Below are positions 34,253 through 45,326 of a DNA stretch of 64,000 nt, in pieces (position 1 is the stretch's first letter; each line of letters starts with the position of its first letter). Source of the DNA: Isoetes taiwanensis (Eukaryota > Streptophyta > Lycopodiopsida > Isoetales > Isoetaceae); NCBI GenBank assembly GCA_021234155.1, contig JAJEKV010000087.1, positions 3,159,242 through 3,223,241 on the forward strand, read 5' to 3'. The position numbers and the translations under genes were made by a program. The notes beneath the pieces are model-generated. The model saw only the letters and a program-made list of their open reading frames with translations. It was not told the DNA's origin and made no database searches.

Positions 34253-36447
34253 ATGATCGATGCTGTGCTGGTGATGAACACCCAGGGGAAGCCTCGCCTT
34301 ACTAAATTCTACAGGCATGTGGTAGGCCGTTTTGATTTGTTTCGGGTTTAGTTGATTTTGCCATAAACTTTGATTTTACTTTTTGATAATTTTCGTAACT
34401 TTTGTTGGGTTCCATCCAGCCCCTAGAGAAAGAGCAAGAAATCATCCGTGCAGTGTATGCAGGTAAGCATTCTTCTTTCTACACCGTTGTATCGAATGTT
34501 CTAGATTCTACCCTTCACCACTCACTTCATTTTGCTGTTCCTTACTCATGGCCCAGCAGACAGAAGTTGCATTTTTTCATGCTACCTCCCGAGCACTTCG
34601 TAACGCTAGATTATTACGGCCATGCACTTAATGCCAAGGATAATTGTTCTTTCATTGTCATGTCTTCCTTCTGAGATAGGCCAATGGATTTTTCCTGCAG
34701 TGCTATCTCAAGCTAGGCATATGCCAGGAAGAATGTGAAGGTATTGAGGAACTGTTCGAGTCTGTTTGGTTGGTGCAGTGCGATTTTCAAATGCAATAAG
34801 TCAGAAATCATAAATTGAATATTCTATAAGTACATACAGACAAACGTGCCATTGCTCTCATCATACACACTATATTAATGTAACCTAGACACTTGGGCCT
34901 TTACAGCAGGCAGCATTGACAACTTGCCAATGCTAGTTTGCAAACCTTCTGTTTTAAAAAAGAACTGAAATAGGATATGAAGAAGCCTGATAAGTGATTC
35001 TTGGTCATACAGTGTTATCCAGCAGAGCAGAAAGCTTTTGCAGTTTTGTGGAAGCTGATAATATTTTTGGTCCTGTAAGTATTTATCTGGACATGAATTT
35101 TCAAACTTTAATGATTGTAAATGGCAAAATTGCTGGTATTATTATGGCAGGGCAGGAAACTAGTTTATAAGCCTTTTGCAACACTCTATTTTGTATTTGT
35201 AATTGATGGCTCCGAGAGCGAACTTGGGATTCTCGATTTAATTCAAGGTGAATCTCAACATGCCTAAGCAAACTGTAGCATCATTTTAAGCATGACCTTT
35301 GTCTGCACAGTGTTTGTGGAAACTCTGGACCGTATTTTCAAAAACGTTTGCGAACTTGACATTGTTTACAATTTTAATAAGGTGAATTTCTTTTTCCTAT
35401 TTCCCTGTTTCTTTTATATATTTAAATGTCTATGCTTGCATTCAGAAGTTTGAGATAGTGTCTGGAGCTTACTTCCCTCGTTCAGATTCAGAGTGAGGAA
35501 GTAAAATCGGTTAGAAATCCAAATCAAATCAACATTCATATGACTCTAAAGTTGATCAGATACATGCCGCTCGAGCAAGAAGAAGCATATTTTCTTATTT
35601 GAGGTGTGATATTCAATTTGCAGATATTGATGATGGGCATTTCTAGGTCATATTGCCACAGATTCCAGGCTCTGGTTGACTATCATCTCACAGATAACTT
35701 TTATGTTACTATTCCAAAAGCTTTATTGAAGGATATGATGTTAGCATAGTATGGTGACCCGACTGCTTCTTTGTTAGCAAAGAAGAGTTCAAGCGAAAAT
35801 AAGAATAGTCTAAATGGTCTACATGGCAAAGAGCAAAGAGTTATGGTGGCCACTGAAAGTTTTTTATAGAGTTTGTTGATGTTGTTATTTTCAGAGACCC
35901 CCTAATCATTCATTAATATGATTGGATCGTAAACCTGGAGAAGGATATGGGGAATTCATTATCTAGTACTTGAAGCTGTCCTCATGACAGAATCTCATTG
36001 ATTGGAAATGGCAAAACAGGGTCTCGTTTGGTATTATACGAGGTTCCAATTCTTATACTGTCTAAATTTGTCATGGCTGATTAATTTAGGTTCTATGGTA
36101 CGTGGAAAGAATTTTAAGTTTTTATGAAGATAAGCAGACTGTGTGCATGGAATGTGTTGGCATTAGTCTCATTTTAAGTTGTTTTCCAGGTGCATACTGT
36201 TTTAGATGAGATCATCATGGGAGGACAAGTTGTCGAGACCAATTCTGCTGAAATAGTCAAGACTGTTCAAGATATCTTCAAGTAAGATTTTGTGAATAAT
36301 GTGTTCAGTGGCCTTTTTTTTATCATTATGAGTATGGCCATACCAATGCATGCTTATAAAGACCGTGTGCAGGTCATTTTGCATCTTCTTGACTGCTTAA
36401 CATTTTCCTTATCAGCCCCTTCTTTTTTATACAGATTGGAGCGCTGA
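34253..36447 (+). CDS. AP-3 adaptor complex sigma subunit (seven exons)
   Basis: Exons are 34253-34321, 34420-34462, 35014-35074, 35151-35247, 35311-35381, 36190-36281 and 36435-36447, with GT-AG introns; the expected product is about 148 residues. It starts MIDAVLVMNTQGKPRLTKFY, then EKEQEIIRAVY, SFVEADNIFGP, KLVYKPFATLYFVFVID, SESELGILDLIQVFVETLD, NVCELDIVYNF and MGGQVVETNS, and ends KLER. The longin-like sigma fold of clathrin adaptors is clear. FATLYFVF and CELDIV favour AP-3 over AP-1/AP-2. AP-3 sorts cargo to the vacuole from Golgi or endosomes. By my count exon 3 is 61 nt while the frame needs 62. This is either a counting slip or a one-base deletion that would kill the gene. The C-terminus is shorter than the ~166 residues of the Arabidopsis protein. 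Confidence 0.85.
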
Positions 36448-37185
36448 CTCCCTACCACGTGAAAGCTTGCAAGGACATGCAATCTAATCCTAGGGGTTTT
36501 TCTTGTCTCATGTGATGATGTACAACAGACTGGGCATGTTAAGGACCAAATTCAATTTTACACTTGATATCTTTCATTTTTCATCTTTTATGTGCAGTTA
36601 AACAAATCAAATCAGATGACAGTCAAACTGTCCCATAGGTGTTGCATCTACATGTGTCTAAAATTTATGTCACTGGTCGGAAATTATAGACAACACTTTG
36701 TTACTTGAGGTTTGAGGATCTTTGTTGTACATGAACTATTGAGAATGCCTTAAGTCATTCACAATTTTACATAATATTTTTTTATCACAGAGGAGGTACT
36801 ATATCAAGTTTTTTTCCATCTTAAAGGTAGAGTTCTTTTAGTCATATGGCATATAGCGATAGGTTGGGCAGGTTGCGTTGGTATTGATTCGAGGGTTGCA
36901 TTTTGGTGCCCTTGTTGTTGAATTTTCTCGGTAGGATCTGTCGTATTGATTCGATGTAATGTTTGTTCTCTTGTCCATGCCGTTATCTCTACATTTTGGT
37001 TCTTATTTAGGTTTTTGGTGTACAAATATATTGTTTGTTATTCAGAAAATATAGTTCCCATGCTAGTGGCTATTATTGGTTGATATATGGCATATTCTCG
37101 ATTGCAGATTTAACAATCAGTTGATTTCATGATAAGGATGTACGCTCTAGTCATGTTAAATTCAAATCGCACTAAATGCTTTTTT
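36448..37185. other. 3' flank of AP-3 sigma gene, no gene seen
   Basis: T-rich sequence consistent with the 3' UTR and spacer. The minus frame 36804-37025 is unmatched. Confidence 0.35.
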
Positions 37186-37812
37186 ATTTTATTTTATTTT
37201 TAAGGTTGTGAAACTCAATTTATCAATAGAAAGACACATTGCACAATCCAAAGACAGGAATAAAACTCTAGTGGATAAGCTGAACCAATTATAGGCATAA
37301 ACACCTGCCTATGTATAAGAAGGAAGGAAGGTATTTTTATCGTAGAGCACTGCAAATATATTTTACCAAATTATCACTTTCTTATCATCAGTTAGTGACA
37401 ACAATGATAAGCTCTAATAATCTTATGTTGATCAGAAATGTCTCTTCCTTGAAAAATACACAGTCATCGCCTCTTCCATATGGGCCACAAAATCCAATAA
37501 GAAGCAAGATGAAAAGTCCGCTTATGTAACTTAGGCCAAGCAGGGGGGCAACGCACAAGAATGAATGTATGGCTGGTGAGTGAAGCACTAAAAAGAGTCA
37601 ACAATCATGACCAAACAAGACGTAGATGGTCGTACAACAAGAAGCAATGTTCAAGTTTCAACTTGTTGGCATCTGAGATTCTTGAATCCATCTCATGGAC
37701 CAGGACATTCATTCAAACACATCTATTGAGAATTTGCCATCGCATCACTAACACTTTATGGTGGAGCAATTCATCCCATGTCCACATCCAAACACTTTTC
37801 CACTGTTCTTAA
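37186..37812 (-). mobile_element. Second copy of the LINE-D family, 3' part
   Basis: The left edge is a T-rich (ttttatttta)n end. Shared phrases with LINE-D include 'gacaggaataaaa', '.tggataagc' (cggataagc in LINE-D) and 'acctgcct'. On the minus strand one frame gives WILWPIWKRR and CIFQGRDIS, matching LINE-D's WTIWKRRRLVIF. It is 5'-truncated and full of stops. The fragment lies in the same orientation as LINE-D but 13 kb away, so it is an independent insertion. Confidence 0.55.
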
Positions 37813-38840
37813 TACTAAATGCTGTTTTTGGCTTGGGAGTATTTTAAGGTGTTATTTTCATGATAATTTTGATTCTTATGCTTGTGTATTGTAATGAGAT
37901 TGTGTTTTAGGCTTTAATAGCCATATGTATAGATTGATGTATGTGTTCCGATATATGCAGTTTTTTTAGAAATAATTAGTAATGCAGAGGTTGCAAAATT
38001 GTTTGAGAAAAAGGGATGTGCTATGTAACAACCTTATTCCATCTTGGAAAAAGGGGCTTTTACCATATCATTTGGACAAAAATGCACTAGGCTGATATAG
38101 CACATTGATTTCCAAAGCCAACTTAGATGTCACATCTTTATCACATTAAGAAGGAATCACAAAAAACAGACAACGGCAAGACCCTGAAGCTTTTCAGAAG
38201 GAATCACAAGAAAGACACAATGATAAGGCCCAGAAGCTTTTACTGCAAGTTTAGGTTTGTTCCCAAATGCACAAAAAGGAATACGAACATTGAAAAAAAA
38301 GGGGGAAAATTACCAAAATACCCTTGATTCTTGATATATCTTCCAAAAACCCTTCATATTTTAAAAATTTTCAAAGATCCTTTCATATATTTTATTTTCT
38401 CCAGTTCAACCTTACCTCCAATTTTCGCCCAATTTCCATTGTGAAGATTTTGCAACCAAAATTCTGTGCTTTTGGTGGTGCTTGCACTTCTTGGCAAGAT
38501 CCTTCATCAGGTTCCACTCTGGAAATTCTAAAATTGGAACCTGCATCATATTTTATTAACGTGTTCTTGGATGTGTTGCATAATTGCTCAAAGCATCCTC
38601 TTACTAATTTGTTCTTGATGATTTATTAGATTACGTATGCGATGATTACAAGAAGATGTCCAAGAGGAAAAGAAGAAGAGTTTTATTGTTGAATAGATAT
38701 GCATGCTGATTTTTATCGGAGAATTTGTTTAGACATATTGATATTGCATGTTGAATTCTATAATGTTGTTAGAAAAAAAGATCAATTTATACGTAAATGC
38801 ATACCCACTAGTTTCATACATTCATTCATCTTTCTATTCG
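37813..38840. other. No recognised gene
   Basis: AT-rich spacer. A frame at 38324-38629 (101 codons) has no motif. 'aaggaatcacaa' occurs twice at 38145-38210. Confidence 0.3.
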
Positions 38841-38844
38841 GTTT

Positions 38845-38972
38845 AATGGCTAGTCCATTGTGTTAGCAATTAAGAGATCTTGTGTTCAAGTCTCTAGGGG
38901 TCCGTCATATGTCCTCATGGACGCTGCCAATGTGGCATGACGTAAAAATACTATCTATCTATCTATCTATTG
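38845..38972 (+). mobile_element. tRNA-derived SINE with (ctat)n tail
   Basis: Box-A-like TGGCTAGTCCA (38847-38857) and box-B-like TGTTCAAGTCTC (38882-38893) are spaced as in a tRNA. The body ends 'tggcatgacgtaaaaatact' and then (ctat)n to 38971. The end 'gacgtaaaaat' equals the LINE-A 3' end (54261-54271), suggesting that LINE's machinery mobilised the SINE. No clean target duplication was read. Confidence 0.6.
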
Positions 38973-39179
38973 GAATAACGTTCTTTTTCGATTTTTAAAA
39001 GGTTATTTTAGTAATCTACCCTTCCCCCATCCCCCACCCCCCCTCCCAAAAAAAATAAAAATAAAAATAAAAAATTTTGGCAAGACAAGAATCCTAATTT
39101 ACCTTATTTGTTAATGCAGCTTCCTCTTCAATTGCAAATAAGTTTATGAAACGAATTTGTTTCACACTAATAAGGATTT
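38973..39179. other. A-rich spacer left of LINE-A
   Basis: Contains C-runs (cccttcccccatcccccaccccccctccc) and an (aaaat)n run at 39050-39075. No gene. Confidence 0.3.
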
Positions 39180-40125
39180 TAAAATGTGATTGCCCGAAGG
39201 GTATACTTTTGTTTGGGGGATTGCCATATGCCATAAAATATCCAATTGGACGAGTGAGCTCTGTATCCTCTGACAACTACACTTGTAGGCAAGAAGACTA
39301 GGGGATGGCTCTAGTATCATGGATTACATGCTTGTAACTAAGCAAGATATGCACTTGGTCACCCACCTTCACGTCGACACAAACAGGAAGGATGAAGAAG
39401 TGGATTCAGATCATTCGACAGATTGTTCGGATCCCTTGTGCGTAACCCCTTGCATGCCTCAGTTGCGCTTAGATTACAACCACACAGGGACTTGTGCCCA
39501 GATTCTCACAGATGACCTAGCAAGAATTATGCAGCTTCCCATGCTATAGCAACAGACTGACCAATTGGTTAATGTCCTTATAGTTGCTGCCGAGAGATGC
39601 TTCGGGAGAAGTCGCACACGGAGGCCATCAGAAGCAACATCATGTCCTTTTAACCAGTGGTTTGACGATGAACGCAAGGAACTTCAATGCTAGCTTCGAT
39701 AAATCGCTGATCCCGCTTTGCATACAATACCACGCTTTTCTCAAGGGAAAGAAAATCAGGTACATTGCAGAGCATCAGAGAGAAATGTCCTATCTCCTAA
39801 ACTGTCATTGCAGGACATTTTGGCAAAGAGTATTAAAGAATCTTCTGCAGCCTAGCCTATGGGGAACATCATCTTCGAGCAGTGGGTACACTACTTGCAG
39901 CGGCTCGATGGTCATGTTGGAGTTTAAGCAGCAATTACCCCACAGATGGGCCCAGTGCTAGTAATCACACAGACAAGGATCATCCAGGTCTTGTAGCACC
40001 TCACCAATGGCAATGTGGTAGACTTAAACAGATGCAAGCCGAGCTTTTCAACTGGACAAGGTCATTAAGAGTGCCCATCCTAACTGCATTGTTTAATAGG
40101 GCATTACAGGAAGTATTTTTTCTAT
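39180..40125 (+). mobile_element. LINE-A, part 1: endonuclease end and EN-RT linker
   Basis: The frame near 39240-39550 reads SSDNYTCRQE, then (across a stop) DYMLVTKQDMHLVTHLHVD, then CSDPLCVT. This is the end of an AP-type endonuclease (GSS.IDY.L...SDH.PL). Following frames give NQWFDDERKELQ, then ELFNWTRSL and PILTALFNRALQE, the standard linker before the RT. Similarity stops near 40125. The 5' end is truncated or lost. Frames shift several times. Confidence 0.7.
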
Positions 40126-40640
40126 ATTGAGGCCATAGCAGACACAACTAGGAGTTCTCAGTACTTATTATTCTATGAGAGACAATTAATGACATTGGAG
40201 GCTTACTCAAATGGTTTTTAACTCTGAAATGAGTGGGCTTTTAATGTTGGAAATTAATGTGATAATCCAGAGCGCAACATAGGTGATGAACTAGAAATGT
40301 AGGTAAAGGTCTGTTTGATGGGGTGAGGAGAATTGATTGTTTAACAATTATACAAATTCAAGTTCGTTCAATGGTATAATAGAAAAACATTGATCATCTT
40401 GGAATTGACCCAAACACTATTCCTTCTTTAACCAAAAGATTCAGGCTCTTATTATCAATGTTCATGGGCACTAAGTATCTCAATGGCACAAGCACAATGC
40501 TGCAATCTCAATCAACTGCAATTCCAACTAACTCTTCACCGGTATCTCCTGCGATCTGCTTCAACATTCTATATGCTTAGCACCAACTTACCAACTTATG
40601 GGCAACCGTAATCTAGCAAGGCAAGAGCCTCCATCCAGAG
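40126..40640. other. Unassigned stretch inside the LINE-A block
   Basis: AT-rich, without motif. It replaces the part of the RT fingers expected between 'ALFNRALQE' and 'FRPNHS'. Either an insertion or a rearrangement joined unrelated sequence here. Confidence 0.35.
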
Positions 40641-41165
40641 GCTCATGAGCAATAGCAGCAGTGCATGCAAGAATTGGCGAGGCAATAGCAACTTTAGCTG
40701 GAGCTGAGCTCCAGGCTTCAAAAGGGAGAGGCCACATCACATGCCAGAGCAGTACCACATGCCCAACAGCCTGCACGACATCAGCCAAGACCGCCCACTG
40801 TTGCACCGCTAAGCCGGCCCATACCGCCACCATCCCAGCGTAGGCCACAACACACCCTGCCAACCGCAACCAGCACCTGCCACTGCAACCGTCATTGACC
40901 TGACCATTAGAGAGCTCCAAGAGAGAAGATGGAGGATCCACAATCTCATGGTGCATGGCCTGATAGAAGAGACAGAGAAGAACCTCATCCACTAGCTCCA
41001 GATGCAGATCCTTGCCCGAATGACATTCCATATGCCCATACCCATTGTTAGGGCGAGCTGCCATGAAGCCCAGCGTCCTGACCGCCCTCAGGTGGTCATG
41101 TTCACAGTGAGGAATATGAGCGAGCAGCCACGTTGCGTGAGGGTAGACAGAAAGCAATGGAAAAC
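40641..41165 (+). mobile_element. LINE ORF1-like fragment
   Basis: The plus-strand frames give IRELQERRWRIHNLMVHGL, then a segment containing RPDRPQVVMFTV. This resembles the N-terminal end of the RNA-binding domain in ORF1 proteins (ELE.R.RR.NL..HGL...RP...V.F). It follows a Pro/Thr/Ala-rich stretch as in LINE-B ORF1. The sequence then meets LINE-A RT near 41165-41172 without a visible target duplication. The large minus-strand frame 40588-41574 is its shadow. Confidence 0.45.
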
Positions 41166-41169
41166 AAGC

Positions 41170-41475
41170 CATAGAGCAGGCATGCTTTAGACCGAACCAT
41201 TCAAGGACAGGCCATTTGGTAATGCTGAGAGTGGTGATAGAAAAAACAAGATCGCAGGGGAAAACACTATACTTCTGCTTTATCGACTTTAAAAAGGCAC
41301 TTAATATGGGACCTAGGAACAAGTTACTCCAAAGGCTCAGTGACTTGGATCTACCGCACAATCTGTTAGTGGCACTTGTTAGACTGTATGCGAAAGTGAA
41401 AGCCAAACTGGAACCAAATGATGAAGAAATAGAATGTGACATAGGGGTAAAGCAGGAATGCCCACTCTCCCATAA
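41170..41475 (+). mobile_element. LINE-A, part 2: RT motifs up to the LINE-B insertion point
   Basis: Reads QACFRPNHS, then LVMLRVVIEKTRSQGKTLYF and CFIDFKKALN (RT motif A, carrying the catalytic Asp), then GVKQECPLSH (motif B). The frame is cut at 41475, where LINE-B begins. The next RT codons resume at 52785 after the LINE-B tail, so the two pieces are one element. Confidence 0.8.
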
Positions 41476-42279
41476 GTCAATAGCGCCCGGCCTCCCCTCC
41501 CGGTGCCCAGCCCTCCCGGTGCCCTTCCGGCCCGGCCCTCCCAGGGCCCTACTCCCTCTCTCTAGCGCCCTCACTCCCCTTGCATAGACCCCCTTGATTT
41601 GCCCCTTTCTGGCTTTCTCTCTCTAGGGTTTACAATCTCTCTCTAGACCCAAAACCCCCAAACCCCCAAAAGGTGCTCCTCCCTGCCTTCCAGGAGTCCC
41701 CAAAACTGGATTCTAAGCACCCTTGAAGCGACCCGAGACCCCTCGGACTTTGGAGCCCCCAAAACCCCCACACACTGTTGTAGTTGTCATGTAATAATTG
41801 GGAGTGATGTTCTATTCTAATCTATGAGAAGCGTTGGTGATGGTAGATTAGAAGCGGTGGCATGTTAAATGGTGTCGTGTTATACAAAGCTTTGGAAAGA
41901 CCTATGAGAAGCAAATGGCGATAGGTCAAAGTCAAAGTCAAAGTCAAAGGTGGTGGGCACCCCTACCGGGTGTTCTTTGGGCTCGCTAGAAACACACTGA
42001 CACACCCCCGCCCACCACTTAGGGTTTCCGTTGACCAGCCCAAAAGGTGCTCGCCAGCGTTGTTGAGTCCCCAAATTCAATTCTAGGCACCCTTTCCGCT
42101 GCCGAGAGACCCCTCAAACTTTGGGAGTCATGGCCACGAGAAGATGGGCCGGCCCTGGAAACCAAAGGCGAGGGGCGCCCAGACAAACGGTCCCGATCAG
42201 CCATCATGGGACGGGGAGAGTCATCCTCCATGAAGAAGGAGGCTGGGGCTAAGGCTAAGGCCCCCTCGGCGGAGGCAGC

Positions 42280-43667
42280 CCTACGAAGGGATTGATTGCT
42301 CGCATCACATAGGAACTCCCGCCCGGCAGAGAATTGAGCCACGCCAAAGCCGGAATGGAGGCTAACAAAGGCTCGTGATTGAGGCTAACAAAGTTCACCG
42401 GCCGGGCATGGCGGTGGAGATGGAGTCCCCGGCATCCCATGTGCTCAAAAAGGCAAATCGGGATCGAAGAACCGTATCACAGTTTGGAGACCCGCACGCC
42501 TTGCAGTGGAAGATGGCCTTGGCCTTGCACACTTCGAAGGCAACAAAGCTAGGCAGGAGGTCGCCGACATGCGGCCCGCCTAGACTCTCGTGGTTCATCA
42601 CTCGACACCATGACACAGAGAGAGAGCAATGCAATGCAGAGACGATGGTCACGGTCTCTCGGCCCGGCCGAGGTAGAGGCAGCCACCACCATGGCACGGG
42701 AGCATGTGCCGCTTCTGCGACCGCATTACGCCTTCGGGATCTTCGAGTAAGATCGAACAGCAAGCCCGCCCCTCGGCGCCGTGTCGCGGGGCTCGAAAGC
42801 ACGCTCGCTACTCGAGCACGGAGCTCCGGGGTTGCGGGCAACCATCCACGAGTGAGCCGGGCTCTCCCTCACCAGGTTCATAGTCACTGCGGCGGTCTTG
42901 GCGAGGAGATGGCCAAGCAAAGAAGAGGTCACGCAAGAGCTGTGCTCCCGACTTCCAGGGGCGGAGAACGCTGCTCACCGGGCTACCCCCGGCCACGGCC
43001 TCCACGACGGCCGGCCACCCCGCGACTGGCTTTGCCCCACCCTCCAGCCACTCCACGCCATCCCAGCCACACTCCGGCCACTCCACGCCATCCGGCCACC
43101 ACCACCACCCCGGCCAAAGACGGCCCTCGCCCACCCTTGACCCGCAAGCCGAGAACTCCGGGAGCTTGGCGGAGAGGCCACACCTGGTAGTTCGCGGTAT
43201 GCGAGCAGCCCGGGGAGAGTCTCGCCCACAACATCCTAACACACATTCTCGATCGGATGACATTCCCGAGGGCGATTCACATTTCTCGAGCAGCGGCCGA
43301 CATGGGGGGGCCACCGCCGCGGACCGCATTGTCATATTCATGGTTGCGGATGCACAGGTGCGTGATGCCATATTGCGCCAGGGCCAGATGCTGAAGGGGA
43401 CATCCCTGTACGTGGACCGGGACCTCACACCCGTGCAACAGGAGGCACGCAGACAGGAGCTTGTCAGGGTCAGAGGCATTCGCCAACAGGGGGGTGCCGC
43501 AGGATTGGTTCGAGGCAGGATGCACATTTTCCGGCGACGCGCTCTTCTGCTGGGACCCCCAGCCCCAACCCAACCGCAAATCGACGCCCATTACGCTTCC
43601 CCTACCACGCCCCCCTTCTCCTGCTCCTACTCCTGCTCCCTCACGGCCCACGCACTCTTAGCCACAT
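42280..43667 (+). pseudogene. LINE-B ORF1 (RNA-binding protein), 5' portion, broken
   Basis: Frames 42375-43190 and 43166-43667 cover it. A Pro/Arg-rich stretch (42975-43120, with repeated 'ccactccacgccat') is followed by IVIFMVADAQVRDAILRQGQ, LKGTSLYVDRDLTPVQQEAR and RRQELV. This is the typical end of the RRM-like ORF1 domain (VKF...RD.VLR....LKGT.I.+.EDLT). ORF1p binds LINE RNA. The LTR element interrupts it at 43667. A Pro/Ser/Ala-rich tail continues at 49147-49239. Confidence 0.6.
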
Positions 43668-45307
43668 TGTGACGGGCCTGGCTAGTTAACCTTTATGGTA
43701 ACTGGAGATCCCATCAATCTCGACCATTGGATCTACTTAAGCTTAAAAACTTAAGAAATTAACTCATGCATCTGCAACAATAACACTTAGGTAAAGAATT
43801 TAATCTTTGTACATATTCGAAGGTTTCAAACATGTACTTGCCCATTACTCAGCAATATCCCCGCACACTATGAATGATCTTAATAATTGTAACTTCAAGC
43901 CCATATATAATAATAATAATAGAAATAATAATCAAGTTTATTAAATAGCAATCCACACACTTCTACTCGCCTTCCAGGAAGCTTGGCTACTTTTGAGACA
44001 TCTCACACCTCTGCTTACACCATCAACCACGGGGTTAGTCACATGGACTAAGTGGGGATCGGGGATCTAGGATGTCTAGTATCAACAATACAAAGCATTA
44101 ACCTAGAACAACAACATAACCTTACCGTAGCCTCGCCCCTGCAATCCAAGTAACTAGTCCAACAAGCATGACCAATGCAACTTAATTCCAACAAAGAAGA
44201 CCACAGATATAATAACCAAGCAATCGTAGCATCAACATTGCAACCAATATTCCTCTGGTGCGAGCAAGGTCAACTCGGCTTGTCGGGCCCGGTGACATAG
44301 AGGCGGGGGTAACCACGTGTGTACACACCCATCCACGCCTAGCCAAAGATTGGAGGACCACTTAACTGTGCATGACGTTGTACCATATGGTACCAATGCC
44401 CGATGTTCAAATAATAGCATTACATAGCACTGTGCAATAACCGCGAGTCTAGACCATCGCACCTAGACTCCGGCCCCAGAGGTCTATATCAAAGAATTAT
44501 ACTACACATAGATCACAATACTATGAATTCCACCCAATAAAAACTAGGCACATTTCCATATCAAATTTACCTTAGAAATTCCATAATTTACACCTCATGC
44601 AACAAAGGAAATCCAGTTATACGCTCATATAAACATTACTATCTCTACCATGCAACATGCAATGCCCGGTGCTTAAGCAAAATACAACCTTCACTAATAT
44701 CTTATTACTTTTAACTAGATCAACTTCCTTCAAATTACTACTTATAACCTTAATGACGGTGGCTTCCATAACCCTGCTAACTAGTTAATTAAATTGGTTA
44801 ATATGCTCGCTATCCATTAACCATGCATGCCTATTCATGACCATGCTCATATGATTTAACTCCAAGTTTATACTACATTCAAAGCAATCATTATTAAATC
44901 AATACAACTATACAACCACTAGAAAACCCCAGGTGTAAGGCTTGATCCCCACCTGGGAATCCCGCTTGCTTCTTCTGCACTCCCAGCAATGCTCCCAGGT
45001 CTCTGCACGCAACTCGCTCCTTCAGTAATCCATCTGCAATCTATCTCCTTCCGAATGCTTCACTATCACATAAAAGACTTCTTTCCCATGGAAAACTCCT
45101 TCCCCAAGAAATCAAGAACAATATTGTTGCGCTTATATAACCTAGCAATGCCCTTGCATGCATGCATGCACACACTGCATGCATGGACACATTGCATGCA
45201 TGTATTCCTAGCACATAATCATTTATTTTACCTTGAAAATGCACTCTTATATAATGGCAACGTTACTTACATCTTAATGTTGGTGCTAGGTTGCTAGGTC
45301 CGTTACA
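43668..45307 (-). repeat. 3' LTR of the nested element (1640 bp)
   Basis: Nearly identical to 47473-49141 apart from two short divergent clusters (43970-44000 and 44260-44350) and lack of the 28-bp (agaat)n insertion. It contains repeated 'gcatgcatgc' and 'catgcatggacaca' near 45150-45200. Confidence 0.9.
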
Positions 45308-45326
45308 GTCTCTCCTCCAAAAATTC
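45308..45326 (-). promoter_or_regulatory. Purine tract of the nested element
   Basis: On the minus strand 'ttttggaggagagac' precedes the LTR TG, as a polypurine tract should. Confidence 0.6.

Noticed and set aside
38847-38893. Candidate tRNA genes at 2.94, 20.67 and 38.85 kb
   Set aside because: Only A and B boxes are present; acceptor and anticodon stems do not form, so SINE heads are the better reading.
38950-38971. (ctat)n and other short tandem runs as a CRISPR array
   Set aside because: Units are 4-5 bases without spacers; they are microsatellites or retroposon tails.
40588-41574. 328-codon minus-strand ORF
   Set aside because: It lies opposite plus-strand LINE ORF1 and RT motifs; its composition is that of a shadow frame in GC-richer DNA.
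42395-43651. Several long minus-strand ORFs over the LINE-B leader and ORF1
   Set aside because: High GC makes stops rare; the plus-strand ORF1 signature is specific and explains the region.
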